The translations under genes and the position numbers were made by a program. Positions 24,006 to 34,500 of a stretch of DNA of 64,000 nucleotides are shown piece by piece. Below the pieces are notes generated by a model. It saw nothing but the letters and a program-made list of their open reading frames with translations. It did no database searches and was not told the origin of the DNA. The stretch is from NCBI GenBank assembly GCA_013349405.1, contig DUZS01000018.1, positions 1 to 64,000 of the forward strand. The letters are read 5' to 3'. The stretch comes from Desulfuromonadales bacterium (GTDB lineage Bacteria; Desulfobacterota; Desulfuromonadia; Geobacterales; Pseudopelobacteraceae). Numbering within the stretch: position 1 is the stretch's first letter; the number at the start of each line of letters is the position of its first letter.

Positions 24006-24446
24006 TTATTTTTTCCGATATTCCGCCGTCGGCCAGAACGGAATGCCGCCGCGCGGAGTGAACTCTCCGCGCACCGTCAGGCAGACCGGGTCAAGGAGTT
24101 TCACCAGATCATTACAGATGCGGTTGACCCCCGCTTCGTGAAACTCGCCATGCATCCGGAACGAGCCGAGATACAGCTTGAGGCTCTTGCTCTCGACACA
24201 CAGCCGGTCCGGCTGATAATCAATAACAATTTTCCCGAAATCGGGCTGTCCGGTCATCGGACAGAGGCAGGTAAACTCAGGGCACTCGATATGCAGTGTT
24301 CCGACAACTCCTGCAGGATTCAACTCTACTGTGGCAAAAGGGCTCGGAAACGCCTCCAGAAGTCCGGCATCCGGTTTGTCATAGTTGTAGGTGGTCGCGC
24401 CGGAGCCAAGCGATTTCAGTTTGTTGTACAATTCCATGTGATTCAT
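24006..24446 (-). CDS. queF: NADPH-dependent 7-cyano-7-deazaguanine reductase QueF
   Basis: About 146 residues from [14 protein letters not shown]; the longer ORF overlaps the upstream YtxH gene and is rejected (the next ATG three codons on is also possible). The catalytic cysteine is in [21 protein letters not shown]; the substrate-binding [20 protein letters not shown] follows. It reduces preQ0 to preQ1 in queuosine biosynthesis. This is the short unimodular form. Confidence 0.95.
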   Translation of the reverse strand: MNHMELYNKLKSLGSGATTYNYDKPDAGLLEAFPSPFATVELNPAGVVGTLHIECPEFTCLCPMTGQPDFGKIVIDYQPDRLCVESKSLKLYLGSFRMHGEFHEAGVNRICNDLVKLLDPVCLTVRGEFTPRGGIPFWPTAEYRKK

Positions 24447-24459
24447 TTCCCTGATGTGT

Positions 24460-24705
24460 TTAAATCCAGGCGTCTCCGCCGTCGTACTCGTAATCAGCAC
24501 CCTTGGTTTTAAATGAAGCTCTGTATTTTGCTTCACGGGCAAGGCGTCTCATGCGTTCGGTAGCCGTTTCTCCAAGATCGGAGAGTTTTCCACGCATTTC
24601 ACGGCCAGGCGTCGGGGCAAGCAGCAGAGCGGCAGCGGCGCCGATTACGGCACCGGATACAAAAGCAATCACAGCAGCAGCGGCATTATCGTTGTTGGTA
24701 GACAT
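24460..24705 (-). CDS. YtxH-domain small membrane-associated protein
   Basis: 81 residues. A glycine/alanine-rich hydrophobic segment ([20 protein letters not shown]) is followed by [21 protein letters not shown], the YtxH pattern. Function is unknown; homologues are linked to stress. A paralogue of the same design lies at 50388-50690. Confidence 0.75.
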   Translation of the reverse strand: MSTNNDNAAAAVIAFVSGAVIGAAAALLLAPTPGREMRGKLSDLGETATERMRRLAREAKYRASFKTKGADYEYDGGDAWI

Positions 24706-24793
24706 GGCAGACTCCTTAATAGCATTTATGAATAATTTATTGCATTATCAGCTTGTTTTCTAGCACAACAGTCCGGCGGAATAAAAGTAAAAT

Positions 24794-27769
24794 TTACAAC
24801 ACCCTTGCAAGGTGCCGACGGATCATATCTTCAAAATCGGCATCACTGCTGCCGCTGTAGACCAGTGAGGAAGCGATCTCGGAAGCGAGAATGGCGCAGA
24901 GATATTTTTGCGGCAGCTTGCCGACCCGTTGACGGTACTGAGCGGTTTCCTGGAGCATGCGCGGCAGGTGGCTCGTTATTGCCTGGCGGAACGGGGCCTG
25001 CAGACAGAGCTCGGGACGCAGCGAAAAGAAGTCGAACAGCCGCGTGTAGAGGTTATTGATATTATGGCTGATCGTTTCAGAAATCTCGCTATAGAGCAGG
25101 GTCCCGTCAGCCTCCTTATGACGCAGCAGAATAAGTCGCGCCTCATCAGCGGCCCGTTTCTCCAGGATAGTTAGCACATCACCGGCATAGCGCTCTTTAT
25201 GCTCCATAAATTCACGTTCGGACAGCAGCAGGTTGGCAATAATCTCGTATGACGACGAAATGACACCGCATTTATTGGCGGAGGAGTCGCGCATCAGTGT
25301 GACGCCGCTCTTCTGCAGCTTGATCCGCGCTTCAGGAGTGATAAAGGAATTGGCTCCTTCTATGATTACCTCTGAAGAAGGCAGACCGTTTTCATCAAGA
25401 AACAGCTGCCAGTTCTGGCCATCAATCGTTTCCGGACGCCCCCCGGCCGGAATGAACAGATCCGCCTTGACCGTAAAAACCAGGTTGTTGTAGAGGCGAT
25501 TGAAGTCATCAATATCGAGCCACTCCTCACCGATACCATCAGCGGTCCGCGACACTTTTCGATGCGACTCCTTCAATCCTTCCAGGCGACGGCCGGTTCG
25601 ATAAATAATAAAACCGCCGAGACCGAGAAAGGACGGATCAAAAGCGTCGAGATCAGAGGAGAGGACGATGCGACGTAATGCGTCGTGACTGATGCCATTC
25701 GGATCATACAGAGCCGCTGTTCCGTCGAGAATCAGGCGAACCTGCATCCCGGGGCAACGATCAAGCATGATGCGCAGACAGTTGCCGGCAACGTCACCAT
25801 TCGGGCCACCGGTCATCTTGAATGAGAATGAATCGCTGCGCATGTTGATCCCGGCAGCTTCAGCCATGGTGATTTCGGCAAAGGTAACCACGCCGGTCGA
25901 GGTAACGCCGTACTCCTTGTGGTTGATGCCGAAACGCTTGCTCGACATGATGCCGACACCGAGCATATAGCCCCGTTTTTTTGACAGTGCCGCTATCGCC
26001 TCGATCATAGCGTCGTGCATATTTTCATCAGGCCCGATTTCGATCGGCTCATCATCACAGTAGTAGTCGACAACCCTGCCGTCTCTGGCTTTACCGTTTT
26101 CGGTGATAAAAATATCAAGAAATGCGTTGGCAATACCGTACTGAAGCTTGTAGAGACGGAAGTTTTCCGCTTCACCCCCTGCCTGCTCCAGATCCGAGGC
26201 ATCCAGTACGACCGCCAGTTTTGAACCCCCTTCATAGATGTCTTTGTTCTTCAGCTGCTGGGTATTCGCCAGAACATAGACTTCACGGAAGATGGTGTTG
26301 GTCGAGGTAATAAAGTCATCGGCGCTGCGGGCGATGACGGTACGCCAGCCGCCGCGGGCAATATCGGAAAAGCCGACATGGTAGCCGGCGCCGAAACGGC
26401 TGAAGAAAAAGGTGACGCGGAACGGGAGCGCTTCCGGTAGGTCAGCGGTAAATTCCCGACCCAACAGTCGCAGATACGCAGGATCAAGGCGGAAGGCGAG
26501 CGCCTGCTTTTCGACTACGAAAAAGTTCGTTTTAAGGGTGTGAGTAACCAGCAGCAGGCAGCAGCGATACACACCCCGCCTGATATCATCAAGCCAGCGA
26601 TGGCCGGTATTATACCCCTCAACAGCGGCCTCTACTTCAGCAAGAGCGGCAGCGTACAGAGTCTCACGCTCTTTCAGCTCCGGTTCAAAGCGCACCCGGA
26701 ACAGCCGTATGAGAAGCTGCGCCATTTCCGGATGATCATAAAAAGCGCTCTGAACAGCATCAAGGCCGAAGCGTTCAGGCTGCCCGTGGGCCAGGCTGGT
26801 GTGACAGAAAGAGACAAAGGCATTTACCAGCGCAGCGTCCTCTCCTGAGAGGCGCCCTTTCACAACATACTCGTGATATGCTTCGGATGATGTTGACAGT
26901 ATCTGGGTTGTACATAATTCGCGCCTCAGACTCTCTGCCAGAGGACTCTGTGGTGAAATATCCTCACCCTTGCGGCTGATAACGAGGAAAGAACCCAGAA
27001 AGTAGGGATGCACTCCATTTGAGATAGTCAGGCAGTAGGCCCTGCGGATACCGATATCGAGACGGTTGAAAACCTCCAGCGACTGCAGGAGAAAATCTTT
27101 CTGCGGTGGATTGCCGACGCCGAACAACACTCTTGTTTCTTTGGTGCCTTCACGCTCTACCTGACCGATATCAAGAAACAGTCCGCCTGAGGAGTTGGCA
27201 CTGTCAAACAGCCAGATCAGATAGGCTATCCGGGTAGGCGGCGACATCCGCATGTAGTTTTCGTTGTTCAGCCAGAGAATTTTCAGCAGCCTGTCGAGTT
27301 TTTTCAGGTCAAAACCGGGAAATGAGGAGCGCAGTTCGGTCCGCACCTTTTTTACCAGCGCCGCCGGGATATCAAGCGCGCGCTTCAGGTTAATCTCGTC
27401 ATTGTGGCGACGGTCAAACTCGAAGCGCTGAATCTCAAGTTCATCATGCTGGCCCGGCATAGCGGCATTGGAGTGGGAAAACATGGCGTAGGAGATCTCC
27501 CGTTCTCCCAACTTGGTCAGGGTACCATAGAGCGAACCGGGCCGATTGCCGCAGGCGACCACCAGTCGTTTGGCGTGGTCTGTCAGGATCAGATGGCGGT
27601 TATGCTGCAGGCAGGCCATTTCCCTGGCCAGCAGCATTAAAGCGTCATCTTCATCGGCCATAGCCTGAAAGAAATAGGGACTCATATGTTCCTGAATCCA
27701 GGCGGCATTCTCCTCTGCAGCAATTCGCGCTGCCTGGGCGGTGCGACGGACGAGCGAAGTCAGGTGCAT
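24794..27769 (-). CDS. Large NAD-dependent glutamate dehydrogenase (115-kDa class)
   Basis: 991 residues. An N-terminal regulatory half of about 450 residues precedes the Glu/Leu/Phe/Val dehydrogenase domain, visible as VGFSDIARGGWRTVIARSADDF (with the substrate-binding lysine later in NTQQLKNKDIYEGGSKLAVVLDA), MTGGPNGDVAGNCLRIM (nucleotide-binding) and VIIEGANSFITPEARIKL. It deaminates glutamate to 2-oxoglutarate with NAD+. The length fits the 115-kDa class rather than the 180-kDa one. It stands alone on the minus strand. Confidence 0.88.
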   Translation of the reverse strand: MHLTSLVRRTAQAARIAAEENAAWIQEHMSPYFFQAMADEDDALMLLAREMACLQHNRHLILTDHAKRLVVACGNRPGSLYGTLTKLGEREISYAMFSHSNAAMPGQHDELEIQRFEFDRRHNDEINLKRALDIPAALVKKVRTELRSSFPGFDLKKLDRLLKILWLNNENYMRMSPPTRIAYLIWLFDSANSSGGLFLDIGQVEREGTKETRVLFGVGNPPQKDFLLQSLEVFNRLDIGIRRAYCLTISNGVHPYFLGSFLVISRKGEDISPQSPLAESLRRELCTTQILSTSSEAYHEYVVKGRLSGEDAALVNAFVSFCHTSLAHGQPERFGLDAVQSAFYDHPEMAQLLIRLFRVRFEPELKERETLYAAALAEVEAAVEGYNTGHRWLDDIRRGVYRCCLLLVTHTLKTNFFVVEKQALAFRLDPAYLRLLGREFTADLPEALPFRVTFFFSRFGAGYHVGFSDIARGGWRTVIARSADDFITSTNTIFREVYVLANTQQLKNKDIYEGGSKLAVVLDASDLEQAGGEAENFRLYKLQYGIANAFLDIFITENGKARDGRVVDYYCDDEPIEIGPDENMHDAMIEAIAALSKKRGYMLGVGIMSSKRFGINHKEYGVTSTGVVTFAEITMAEAAGINMRSDSFSFKMTGGPNGDVAGNCLRIMLDRCPGMQVRLILDGTAALYDPNGISHDALRRIVLSSDLDAFDPSFLGLGGFIIYRTGRRLEGLKESHRKVSRTADGIGEEWLDIDDFNRLYNNLVFTVKADLFIPAGGRPETIDGQNWQLFLDENGLPSSEVIIEGANSFITPEARIKLQKSGVTLMRDSSANKCGVISSSYEIIANLLLSEREFMEHKERYAGDVLTILEKRAADEARLILLRHKEADGTLLYSEISETISHNINNLYTRLFDFFSLRPELCLQAPFRQAITSHLPRMLQETAQYRQRVGKLPQKYLCAILASEIASSLVYSGSSDADFEDMIRRHLARVL

Positions 27770-27891
27770 GACATTTCTCCCTTAAAATAAAAAGATAGGT
27801 ACTATTTCGTCAAAGTTTCCAGTAGAATACGTTATATAACCATTGTGAATGAGTGACAAGGCAATAAATTAAGCAAGAAAGATCGCGTGCC

Positions 27892-29430
27892 ATGCGGAAA
27901 AAACTACCTATAGGAATTCAGACATTCCGCGAAATTCGTGAAGAGGGGTATTACTATGTTGACAAAAGTAGTTTTGCTCTTTCTTTGATTGAACAGGGGA
28001 AATACTATTTTCTCTCCCGTCCCCGGCGTTTTGGTAAAAGCCTCTTTCTGGATACCCTGAAAGAGCTGTTTGAGGCCAATGAACCGCTCTTCATGGGTCT
28101 TGCCGCCCACGATGCCTGGGATTGGTCGGTAACATACCCGGTCATCAGGATCAGTTTCGGCGGCGGAGTCTTAGGTTCTCGTGCCGAGTTGGAAGATAGT
28201 CTGGACGGGCAACTCGCGTCATATGAATCAAATCCGGAAGCTTCTGCTGGTGCGTCGCTACGGCGTCGCTTTGTACATCTCATCAAGGATCTGCACCGCA
28301 AATGCGGCCAACGGGTGGTTGTGCTGGTTGACGAATATGACAAGCCGATACTTGACCGCATCGAAGATCCAGAGACCGCCCGTGAAATCCGCGAGGGCTT
28401 AAAGGATTTTTATTCCGTTATCAAGGATTCAGATGCTCATATCAAATTTGCCTTCCTTACCGGAGTCAGCAAATTTTCCAAGGTCAGTCTTTTTTCCGGA
28501 TTGAACAACCTGAAGGACATTACCCTGGATGCCCGTTTCAGTGCCATCTGCGGCTACACCGACTCCGAACTTGAAACCGTCTTTGCCCCCGAACTGGAAG
28601 GACTTGATCGTGAAGAAGTCAGGCTGTGGTACAACGGCTATAATTGGCTGGGTGAGGCAGTTTACAACCCGTTTGACGTGTTGCTGCTTTTCGACCAGCG
28701 CCTGTTTCGCCCCTGGTGGTTTGAGACCGGAACACCGACTTTCCTGATAAAGCTGCTTTCGGAGCGACAGCAGTTCACCCCTGACCTTGGCCGGATTATG
28801 GCCCCTGAGTCACTGCTCTCCACTTTCGACGTCGGCAATATCCCCAGCGAGGCACTGCTGTTCCAGACCGGTTACCTCACCATCGATTCGGCGCGCTACC
28901 TTCCCGGACGCCTTGAACTCACCCTGCGCTATCCAAACAAAGAGGTGCTGGCCAGCCTGAACGACTGCCTGCTGCAGGCGTTATCGCAGGATCCGATGGT
29001 GCCTGCCCGCAATGTCAGCCGTTTGTACGATATCCTTATAGCACACGATATTCCGGCGCTGAAAGATCTGTTCCACTCGTTTTATGCCGCCATCCCGCAC
29101 GACTGGTACCGCAAGAATCAGCTCGCCAACTTTGAAGGATATTACGCCAGCATCTTCTACAGCTACTTTGCCGCGCTCGGGCTGGATATTCAGGTGGAAG
29201 ACAGCACCAACAAGGGGCGTATCGATATGTCGGTACGCTATAACGGTCATATCTATCTTTTTGAATTCAAGGTGGTGGAGATGACACCGGAGGGGAGAGC
29301 ACTGGAGCAGTTGCTGGCAAAAGGATACGCCGAAAAATACCGGCAGTTTGGAGAACCGATCCACCTGATCGGCGTGGAGTTCAGTCGTGAGAGCAGGAAT
29401 ATAGTCGGCTTTGAAATGGCTGAGGGGTAG
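27892..29430 (+). CDS. AAA-ATPase-like protein with PD-(D/E)XK nuclease domain (DUF1703 family)
   Basis: 512 residues. It opens PIGIQTFREIREEGYYYVDKSSF and continues YYFLSRPRRFGKSLFLDTLKELF, the degenerate P-loop of this family, with Walker B VVVLVDEYDKPILDR near residue 150. The C-terminal PD-(D/E)XK domain is visible in DSTNKGRIDMSVRYNGHIYLFEFKVVE (D then ExK). These proteins are numerous in Geobacterales, Bacteroidetes and clostridia, are spread by transfer, and have no settled function. It lies alone between core genes. Confidence 0.88.
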   Translation: MRKKLPIGIQTFREIREEGYYYVDKSSFALSLIEQGKYYFLSRPRRFGKSLFLDTLKELFEANEPLFMGLAAHDAWDWSVTYPVIRISFGGGVLGSRAELEDSLDGQLASYESNPEASAGASLRRRFVHLIKDLHRKCGQRVVVLVDEYDKPILDRIEDPETAREIREGLKDFYSVIKDSDAHIKFAFLTGVSKFSKVSLFSGLNNLKDITLDARFSAICGYTDSELETVFAPELEGLDREEVRLWYNGYNWLGEAVYNPFDVLLLFDQRLFRPWWFETGTPTFLIKLLSERQQFTPDLGRIMAPESLLSTFDVGNIPSEALLFQTGYLTIDSARYLPGRLELTLRYPNKEVLASLNDCLLQALSQDPMVPARNVSRLYDILIAHDIPALKDLFHSFYAAIPHDWYRKNQLANFEGYYASIFYSYFAALGLDIQVEDSTNKGRIDMSVRYNGHIYLFEFKVVEMTPEGRALEQLLAKGYAEKYRQFGEPIHLIGVEFSRESRNIVGFEMAEG

Positions 29431-29448
29431 GTGTCACCAAAGCATTTC

Positions 29449-29477
29449 TTGACCGTATACAGTCGAGTTGGTATAGT
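29449..29477 (+). promoter_or_regulatory. Sigma-70-type promoter for the crotonase/B12 cluster
   Basis: TTGACC and TATAGT at a spacing of 17 bases, about 40 bases before the first crotonase-family gene. Confidence 0.6.
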
Positions 29478-29518
29478 CGCGCCCTCAATTCAATCAACCA
29501 TTAAACCGGATCAACACC

Positions 29519-30286
29519 ATGCCTGACAGACTTGGCACCATCTGTACCACGCCAAACGGCGTGGCCATACTGACTCTTACTGGAAAACACACCGTTTCTT
29601 CGCGGGATCTCCTTGAGTATCTGTATCGCCAGATTGCAATTATGGCAGGTGCGGAGGAGATCAAAGGCATCCTGGTAACCGGCTCAGAGAGCGGTTTTTG
29701 CCTCTGCTCAACTGAAGGTGCAGCATCGCCACAGAAGGCATCACACTTGTCTGACTTTGGTCAGAAAACAATGTTCAGCCTTGAAAAAATCGGCAAGCCA
29801 ACCATTGCGGTTATCGAAGGGGAATGTTCCGGAGTGGGCTTGGAAATCGCCCTCTCTTGCGATTTTATCGTGGCATCTCAGCCAGCCCGTTTCGGCTTTC
29901 CCGGCATAGCGATAGGCCAGATTCCTTTTTGCGGCGGTTCTCAGCGACTTGCCCGGTTGGTGGGTAAATCAAAAACAAAAGAGCTGATCTACAGTGGTGA
30001 TCTTATTGATGCCGAAGAAGCCTACCGGATCGCCCTGATAAACCGGCTCTACCCTGCTGGCGAAGCTGTAGTAAAGGCAGAGAAGCTGATCGAACATATC
30101 TGCAGCCGCAGCGCCAACGCGATCCGTATCGGCGGTGAAGTTGTTAATGCCGGGTATGATATCGACCTGCAGACCGCCTGCATGCTGGAACGGGACGCTT
30201 TTGCCCTCTGTTTTTCCAGCTTTGACCAGCGCGAAGGGATGCAGGCCTTCCTCGATAAGCGCACGCCGCATTTTAAAGGGGAATGA
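29519..30286 (+). CDS. Enoyl-CoA hydratase/isomerase (crotonase) family protein 1
   Basis: 255 residues with the crotonase fold: KPTIAVIEGECSGVGLEIALSCDFIVAS, then ARFGFPGIAIGQIPFCGGSQRLARLVGKSKTKELIYSGD. The first catalytic glutamate of hydratases (GGGCE) is kept in GLEIALS. The second, normally in FGxPE, is glycine here (FGFPGI). The protein is therefore probably not a standard hydratase; isomerase, hydrolase or decarboxylase activity on a CoA ester are options. It stands upstream of a B12-binding mutase subunit and a second crotonase. Confidence 0.8.
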   Translation: MPDRLGTICTTPNGVAILTLTGKHTVSSRDLLEYLYRQIAIMAGAEEIKGILVTGSESGFCLCSTEGAASPQKASHLSDFGQKTMFSLEKIGKPTIAVIEGECSGVGLEIALSCDFIVASQPARFGFPGIAIGQIPFCGGSQRLARLVGKSKTKELIYSGDLIDAEEAYRIALINRLYPAGEAVVKAEKLIEHICSRSANAIRIGGEVVNAGYDIDLQTACMLERDAFALCFSSFDQREGMQAFLDKRTPHFKGE

Positions 30287-30385
30287 GCCATGAATCTGAC
30301 TGGATGCAACGCTTGGGACCCTGGAATCTACCACGGTAAAATCCGTAGTTTATGAAGTTAATTTATCTTTGGGAGGGTATTAACC

Positions 30386-30790
30386 ATGGCTGAAAGAACA
30401 TTACGCGTACTTGTCGGAAAACCGGGGCTGGACGGCCATGACCGGGGTGCCAAAATAATCGCCCGCGCTTTTCGCGACGCCGGCTTTGAGGTCATCTATA
30501 CCGGCCTGCACCAGACTCCAGAGCAGATCGTCTCGGCTGCCATTCAGGAAGACGTTGACTGCGTCGGCCTCTCAATTCTGTCCGGCGCTCACAACACCCT
30601 GCTCCCGAAAGTCATGCAGCTGTTCAAGGAGAAAGGGGTTGACGACATCAAGGTTTTTGGTGGCGGCGTTATCCCTGAAGACGACATCCCCGGGCTGAAA
30701 GCGGCCGGTATCTGCGAGGTTTTTACCCCCGGCACTTCCACGGAAGATATTGTCGCCTGGGTGAACGGCAACGTTCAGCCGCGAGCCTGA
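30386..30790 (+). CDS. Stand-alone B12-binding subunit of an acyl-CoA mutase
   Basis: 134 residues opening [44 protein letters not shown] is the DxHxxG cobalamin-binding motif; the SILSGAHNT and GGGVIPEDD segments complete the Rossmann-like fold. It matches the C-terminal domain of methylmalonyl-CoA mutase, here as a separate small subunit. The large catalytic subunit is not in the window. A ribosome site GGGAGGG precedes the ATG. Its stop overlaps the start of the next gene (TGATG), so the two are coupled. Confidence 0.93.
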   Translation: MAERTLRVLVGKPGLDGHDRGAKIIARAFRDAGFEVIYTGLHQTPEQIVSAAIQEDVDCVGLSILSGAHNTLLPKVMQLFKEKGVDDIKVFGGGVIPEDDIPGLKAAGICEVFTPGTSTEDIVAWVNGNVQPRA

Positions 30791-31515
30791 TGCCCTACAA
30801 AAAACTCCGTATAGAAGTCGCGAACCGGGTCGCGTATATTCTGCTCGATGCCGGTTCGCGCTTTAACAAACTCTCCGTCACCACTATCCGCGAACTGAAA
30901 CGTGCCTTTGCACAAATTGAGGCAGATGAATCGGCTCACGCCGTTGTTCTCAGCGGCTATCCGGGGGAGTCTTTTGCGGCGGGAGCCGATATCGGCCAGA
31001 TGGTCAACTTCTCTTCCGGCGATGCCTTCCACTTTGCCGAACTCGGGCAATCGCTGTTCGACCAGATTGAATCCTGCTCCAAGCCGGTTATCTGTGCCCT
31101 GAACGGCATCACCATGGGTGGCGGCTGCGACCTCGCCATGTCGTGCGATATCCGCATTGCCTCTGAGGGGATGCGCATCGGCCATTCCGGGGCAAAGCTC
31201 GGCATCATCACCGGTTTCTGCGGGACGCACAAACTGCCTCATATCGTCGGGAAAAATTTTGCCCGGGAAATTTTCATGACGTCTGAGCCGTACAGCTCTG
31301 CTGATGCCCTGAGAATGGGGCTGGTGGACAGAGTATATGCCACTGATGATTTCTGGCCGGAGGTACTCCAGCTTGCCGAGCGGATTGCCAGCCATCCGCT
31401 GCACGCACTTTCCGCAGCAAAGCGACTCATCAACGCCGCCGAAGACATCGACCTGCGCAGCGGCTGCCTGCTCGAGCGGGAAACAGCAACTCACATCAAT
31501 TCCCTTTCCTGCTAA
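30790..31515 (+). CDS. Enoyl-CoA hydratase/isomerase (crotonase) family protein 2
   Basis: 241 residues. KPVICALNGITMGGGCDLAMSCDIRIAS has Asp where hydratases have Glu, and IGHSGAKLGIITGFCGTHKLPHIVG lacks the second catalytic Glu. So both acid/base positions differ from a hydratase. One possibility is a methylmalonyl-CoA decarboxylase-like activity, as in the E. coli sbm cluster where a crotonase (ScpB) accompanies the mutase and MeaB. This is inference from context. Translationally coupled to the B12 subunit; its end overlaps the end of hsdR by four bases (convergent). Confidence 0.8.
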   Translation: MPYKKLRIEVANRVAYILLDAGSRFNKLSVTTIRELKRAFAQIEADESAHAVVLSGYPGESFAAGADIGQMVNFSSGDAFHFAELGQSLFDQIESCSKPVICALNGITMGGGCDLAMSCDIRIASEGMRIGHSGAKLGIITGFCGTHKLPHIVGKNFAREIFMTSEPYSSADALRMGLVDRVYATDDFWPEVLQLAERIASHPLHALSAAKRLINAAEDIDLRSGCLLERETATHINSLSC

Positions 31516-34500
31516 AATCCCGCACTCTGCCATATATAACGGTAAATATCCCGCGCAGCTGCCTGTTTATCATCGTCTGTAAACGGAGGTGTCGGCAGCA
31601 GCGAATAGAGATGGTCGAGGATGAACACCTCCACTTCGGCCTGTGTCTGCTCTTTCTGCGTCCACTGCTCAAGCGGTGCCAGCAATGCCTGTATCTCACG
31701 CAGCAGGCTTTGACTGGCGACCTTAACCTTTTCTCGTTCTGCCTTGCCCAGGTCATCTCGCAGCAACATACAGAACAATGCGTATTCCTCTTCTGATAAT
31801 CCTTCTTCCATAACCCGGCGCTGCTCTTCATCCAAACTGGCAGCCAGATCAACCAGTTTTGCAAACGTTGCTTCTATACTGACGCGGTCTTTCTCCCGGT
31901 TATAGTCTGCTATGATCTCTTGATAGCGTTTGTAGTAATCCATACGGAGCGGGTTGAATTTCAACATGTTTATCAGCTTCTGCTCCACAATCTCACGGAT
32001 ATCCTGGATAGCAGTGGCCTTGCGGCGGACCTTACGGGCGAACTCGTCGCGAAGTTTTTCAAGGTCAATATTACTCAAATCATAATATTTACTCTCTGCG
32101 GGTGGTTCTGCAACCATCGTCTGGGCGTTGATTGCTTCATTGACGATCCGATGCAACTCTTTTAGTAAGGCGGCGACATCTGCAGTATCTCTACGCTCAG
32201 TCAGTTTTTTGTAGATGGCCTCAATGTTGTCATGCCGCTCGGCATACTGCCGGGATGAAGGTTCTGTCAGCAGTCCCTTGAAGCGGATGAATACGTGCCG
32301 GGCCATAATCTCGAAACGGCGCTTTGACTCGTCGGAGGTGTAAACCGCCTCCACGGCATCAGCCAGGGCCTGGATGCGAGGGAAACCTGTTGCTCCGGCC
32401 AATCGCTTCGCGTCAAAACCGAGTGACAACAGATGCCGTTCCGTCTCCTCAATGGCATCTTTCAGTGCAACAACCCGCTCTTCTATCGGCGCAACGATCT
32501 CTTCGCCACTACCACCTTCGTCACCAAGAGCATACTGAGCCAACGCCTCCCGCAGGCTCTTCAGCATGCCGTTGTAATCCACGATCAGACCAAAGTCTTT
32601 GCCGGGGAAGCGCCGGTTTGCGCGGGCGATGGCCTGCATCAGGTTGTGCGCCTTCATCGGCTTGTCGATATAGAGGGTGGACAGGCACTCAACATCAAAG
32701 CCTGTCAGCCACATGGCACAGACAATCGCAATACGGAACGGGTGCTCCGGGTTCTTGAAGGCAGACTCTACGTCTATCCGCTTGCCGTCCGGAGTCTCGA
32801 AGCCCTGCTTCATGATTACCCGGTGGGGTATGATATCGAAGCCCCACTCTTTGAAAGCGGCTACCTCACCCTGAGCCTCACTGATGATGATCTCGATGAT
32901 GGTACTTTCCAGCCAGGCTGCCTGGGCGGTGTAGCGATTCTTTTGATCAGTCAGCAACTGCCTCGTTTCGCTGTCACAGGGCACTGTCAGGGCAGCCTCA
33001 CGGGCCAGAACTTCCTTTTTGACCTCCGCAAGCTTAAGCTTCCATCTCGGCATAATCAGCTTATGCATCCGGGCACAGGTGACCTTGTCGATACAGACCA
33101 GCATCGACTTACCCGATTCCCAGCTAGTGGCGGCATGTTCTACAAAATCGTTAGCAAGTTTCACCAGGCGATCATCCGCAGTAATGACTTCGTAATCCTT
33201 ACCCAGCAGCTTTTCCAACAGTGCCGTCTGGTCTTGATCCAGGTCGGCCTTCTCAACCGCTTCGGCGATCTTGTCATTGAGGTCTAATCTGGCGATACCC
33301 AATTTTTCGCCCCGGTTCTCATAGACCAGCTTGACTGTGGCACCGTCTTCTTCGGAGCGCTTGAAGTCATAGCAGGAAACGTAACCGCCAAAAATACGCT
33401 TGGTCAGATTGTCATTTTTAAAAAGTGGTGTACCGGTAAAGCCGATAAAAGCGGCGTTGGGAAGAGCCAAACGCATGTTGCGGGCCAGTTTGCCGGCCTG
33501 GGTGCGGTGAGCCTCGTCAGAGATTACAATGATATCGTCGCGGCGACTATAGGGTTCCTCCGGATTCACTCCCTGGTTGAACTTGTGAATCAGGCTGAAA
33601 ATATAGCGATGGTTCTCTTTGAGAAGTTTTTCCAGTTCCTTACCGGAACCTGCCCGAGGTGTCTGTTCATCGATTGCGCCGCAGCCGACAAAGGTCCGAT
33701 AGATCTGGGTATCCAGATCGTTTCGATCAGTCATCAGCACAAACGTAAAGTTTCCCGGTACGCTCCGCCGCACCTTCTCCGTAAAGAAGGCCATCGAGTA
33801 TGACTTGCCGGACCCTTGCGTATGCCAGAATACACCCAGTTTGCCGAGATCGGGATGGGCCGCAACGGGAAATTGGAGCATTTCAGACAGTTCACCCTTT
33901 CCCCCAGCGGGGGAGAGGGTCGGGGAGAGAGGGGAGTCAGTCGCCTGTTCCTGAGGCAGCTCGATCACCTTATACTTCAGGCGCTGCTCCGGAGGAAACT
34001 GCAGTTTCAACTTTTCTTGAAGCACAACCGAAGCCACAGCACAGTTGACGCCCATCACCTGATGGTTACGCGCTACGACCTTACGAACGGCACCTGGTTT
34101 GCTGGCATCAAACAGGATAAAGTTTTCCAGGATATCAAGCAGCCGCTCCTTGTCCAGCATGCCATTCAGCAGCACCTCGGCATCCACACTGCCCGTGTCC
34201 TTCTCATCAACACGTTTCCATTCACCAAAATGATCCCATTCGCTGGTGATGGAGCCATAGCGTGCCCGATGGCCATTACTGACAATCAGGAAGGCGTTGT
34301 GGTGGAAGGCATGAACAATGACGTGCTCATCCAGATAATCCTTCAGGTTGCCGTCAAACCCGGCACGGATGTTCTTGTAAACCGCCTTCAGTTCGATAAA
34401 AACTACCGGCAAGCCATTGACGAAGCAGACCAGATCGGCCCGGCGGTTGTAGTTGGGGGTTCGGAGGCCGGTGAGCTTTAACTCGCGTACTGCGACAAAG

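Noticed and set aside
32433-33287. 284-aa plus-strand ORF inside hsdR
   Set aside because: Antisense shadow of a well-supported coding region; no ribosome site or family motif.
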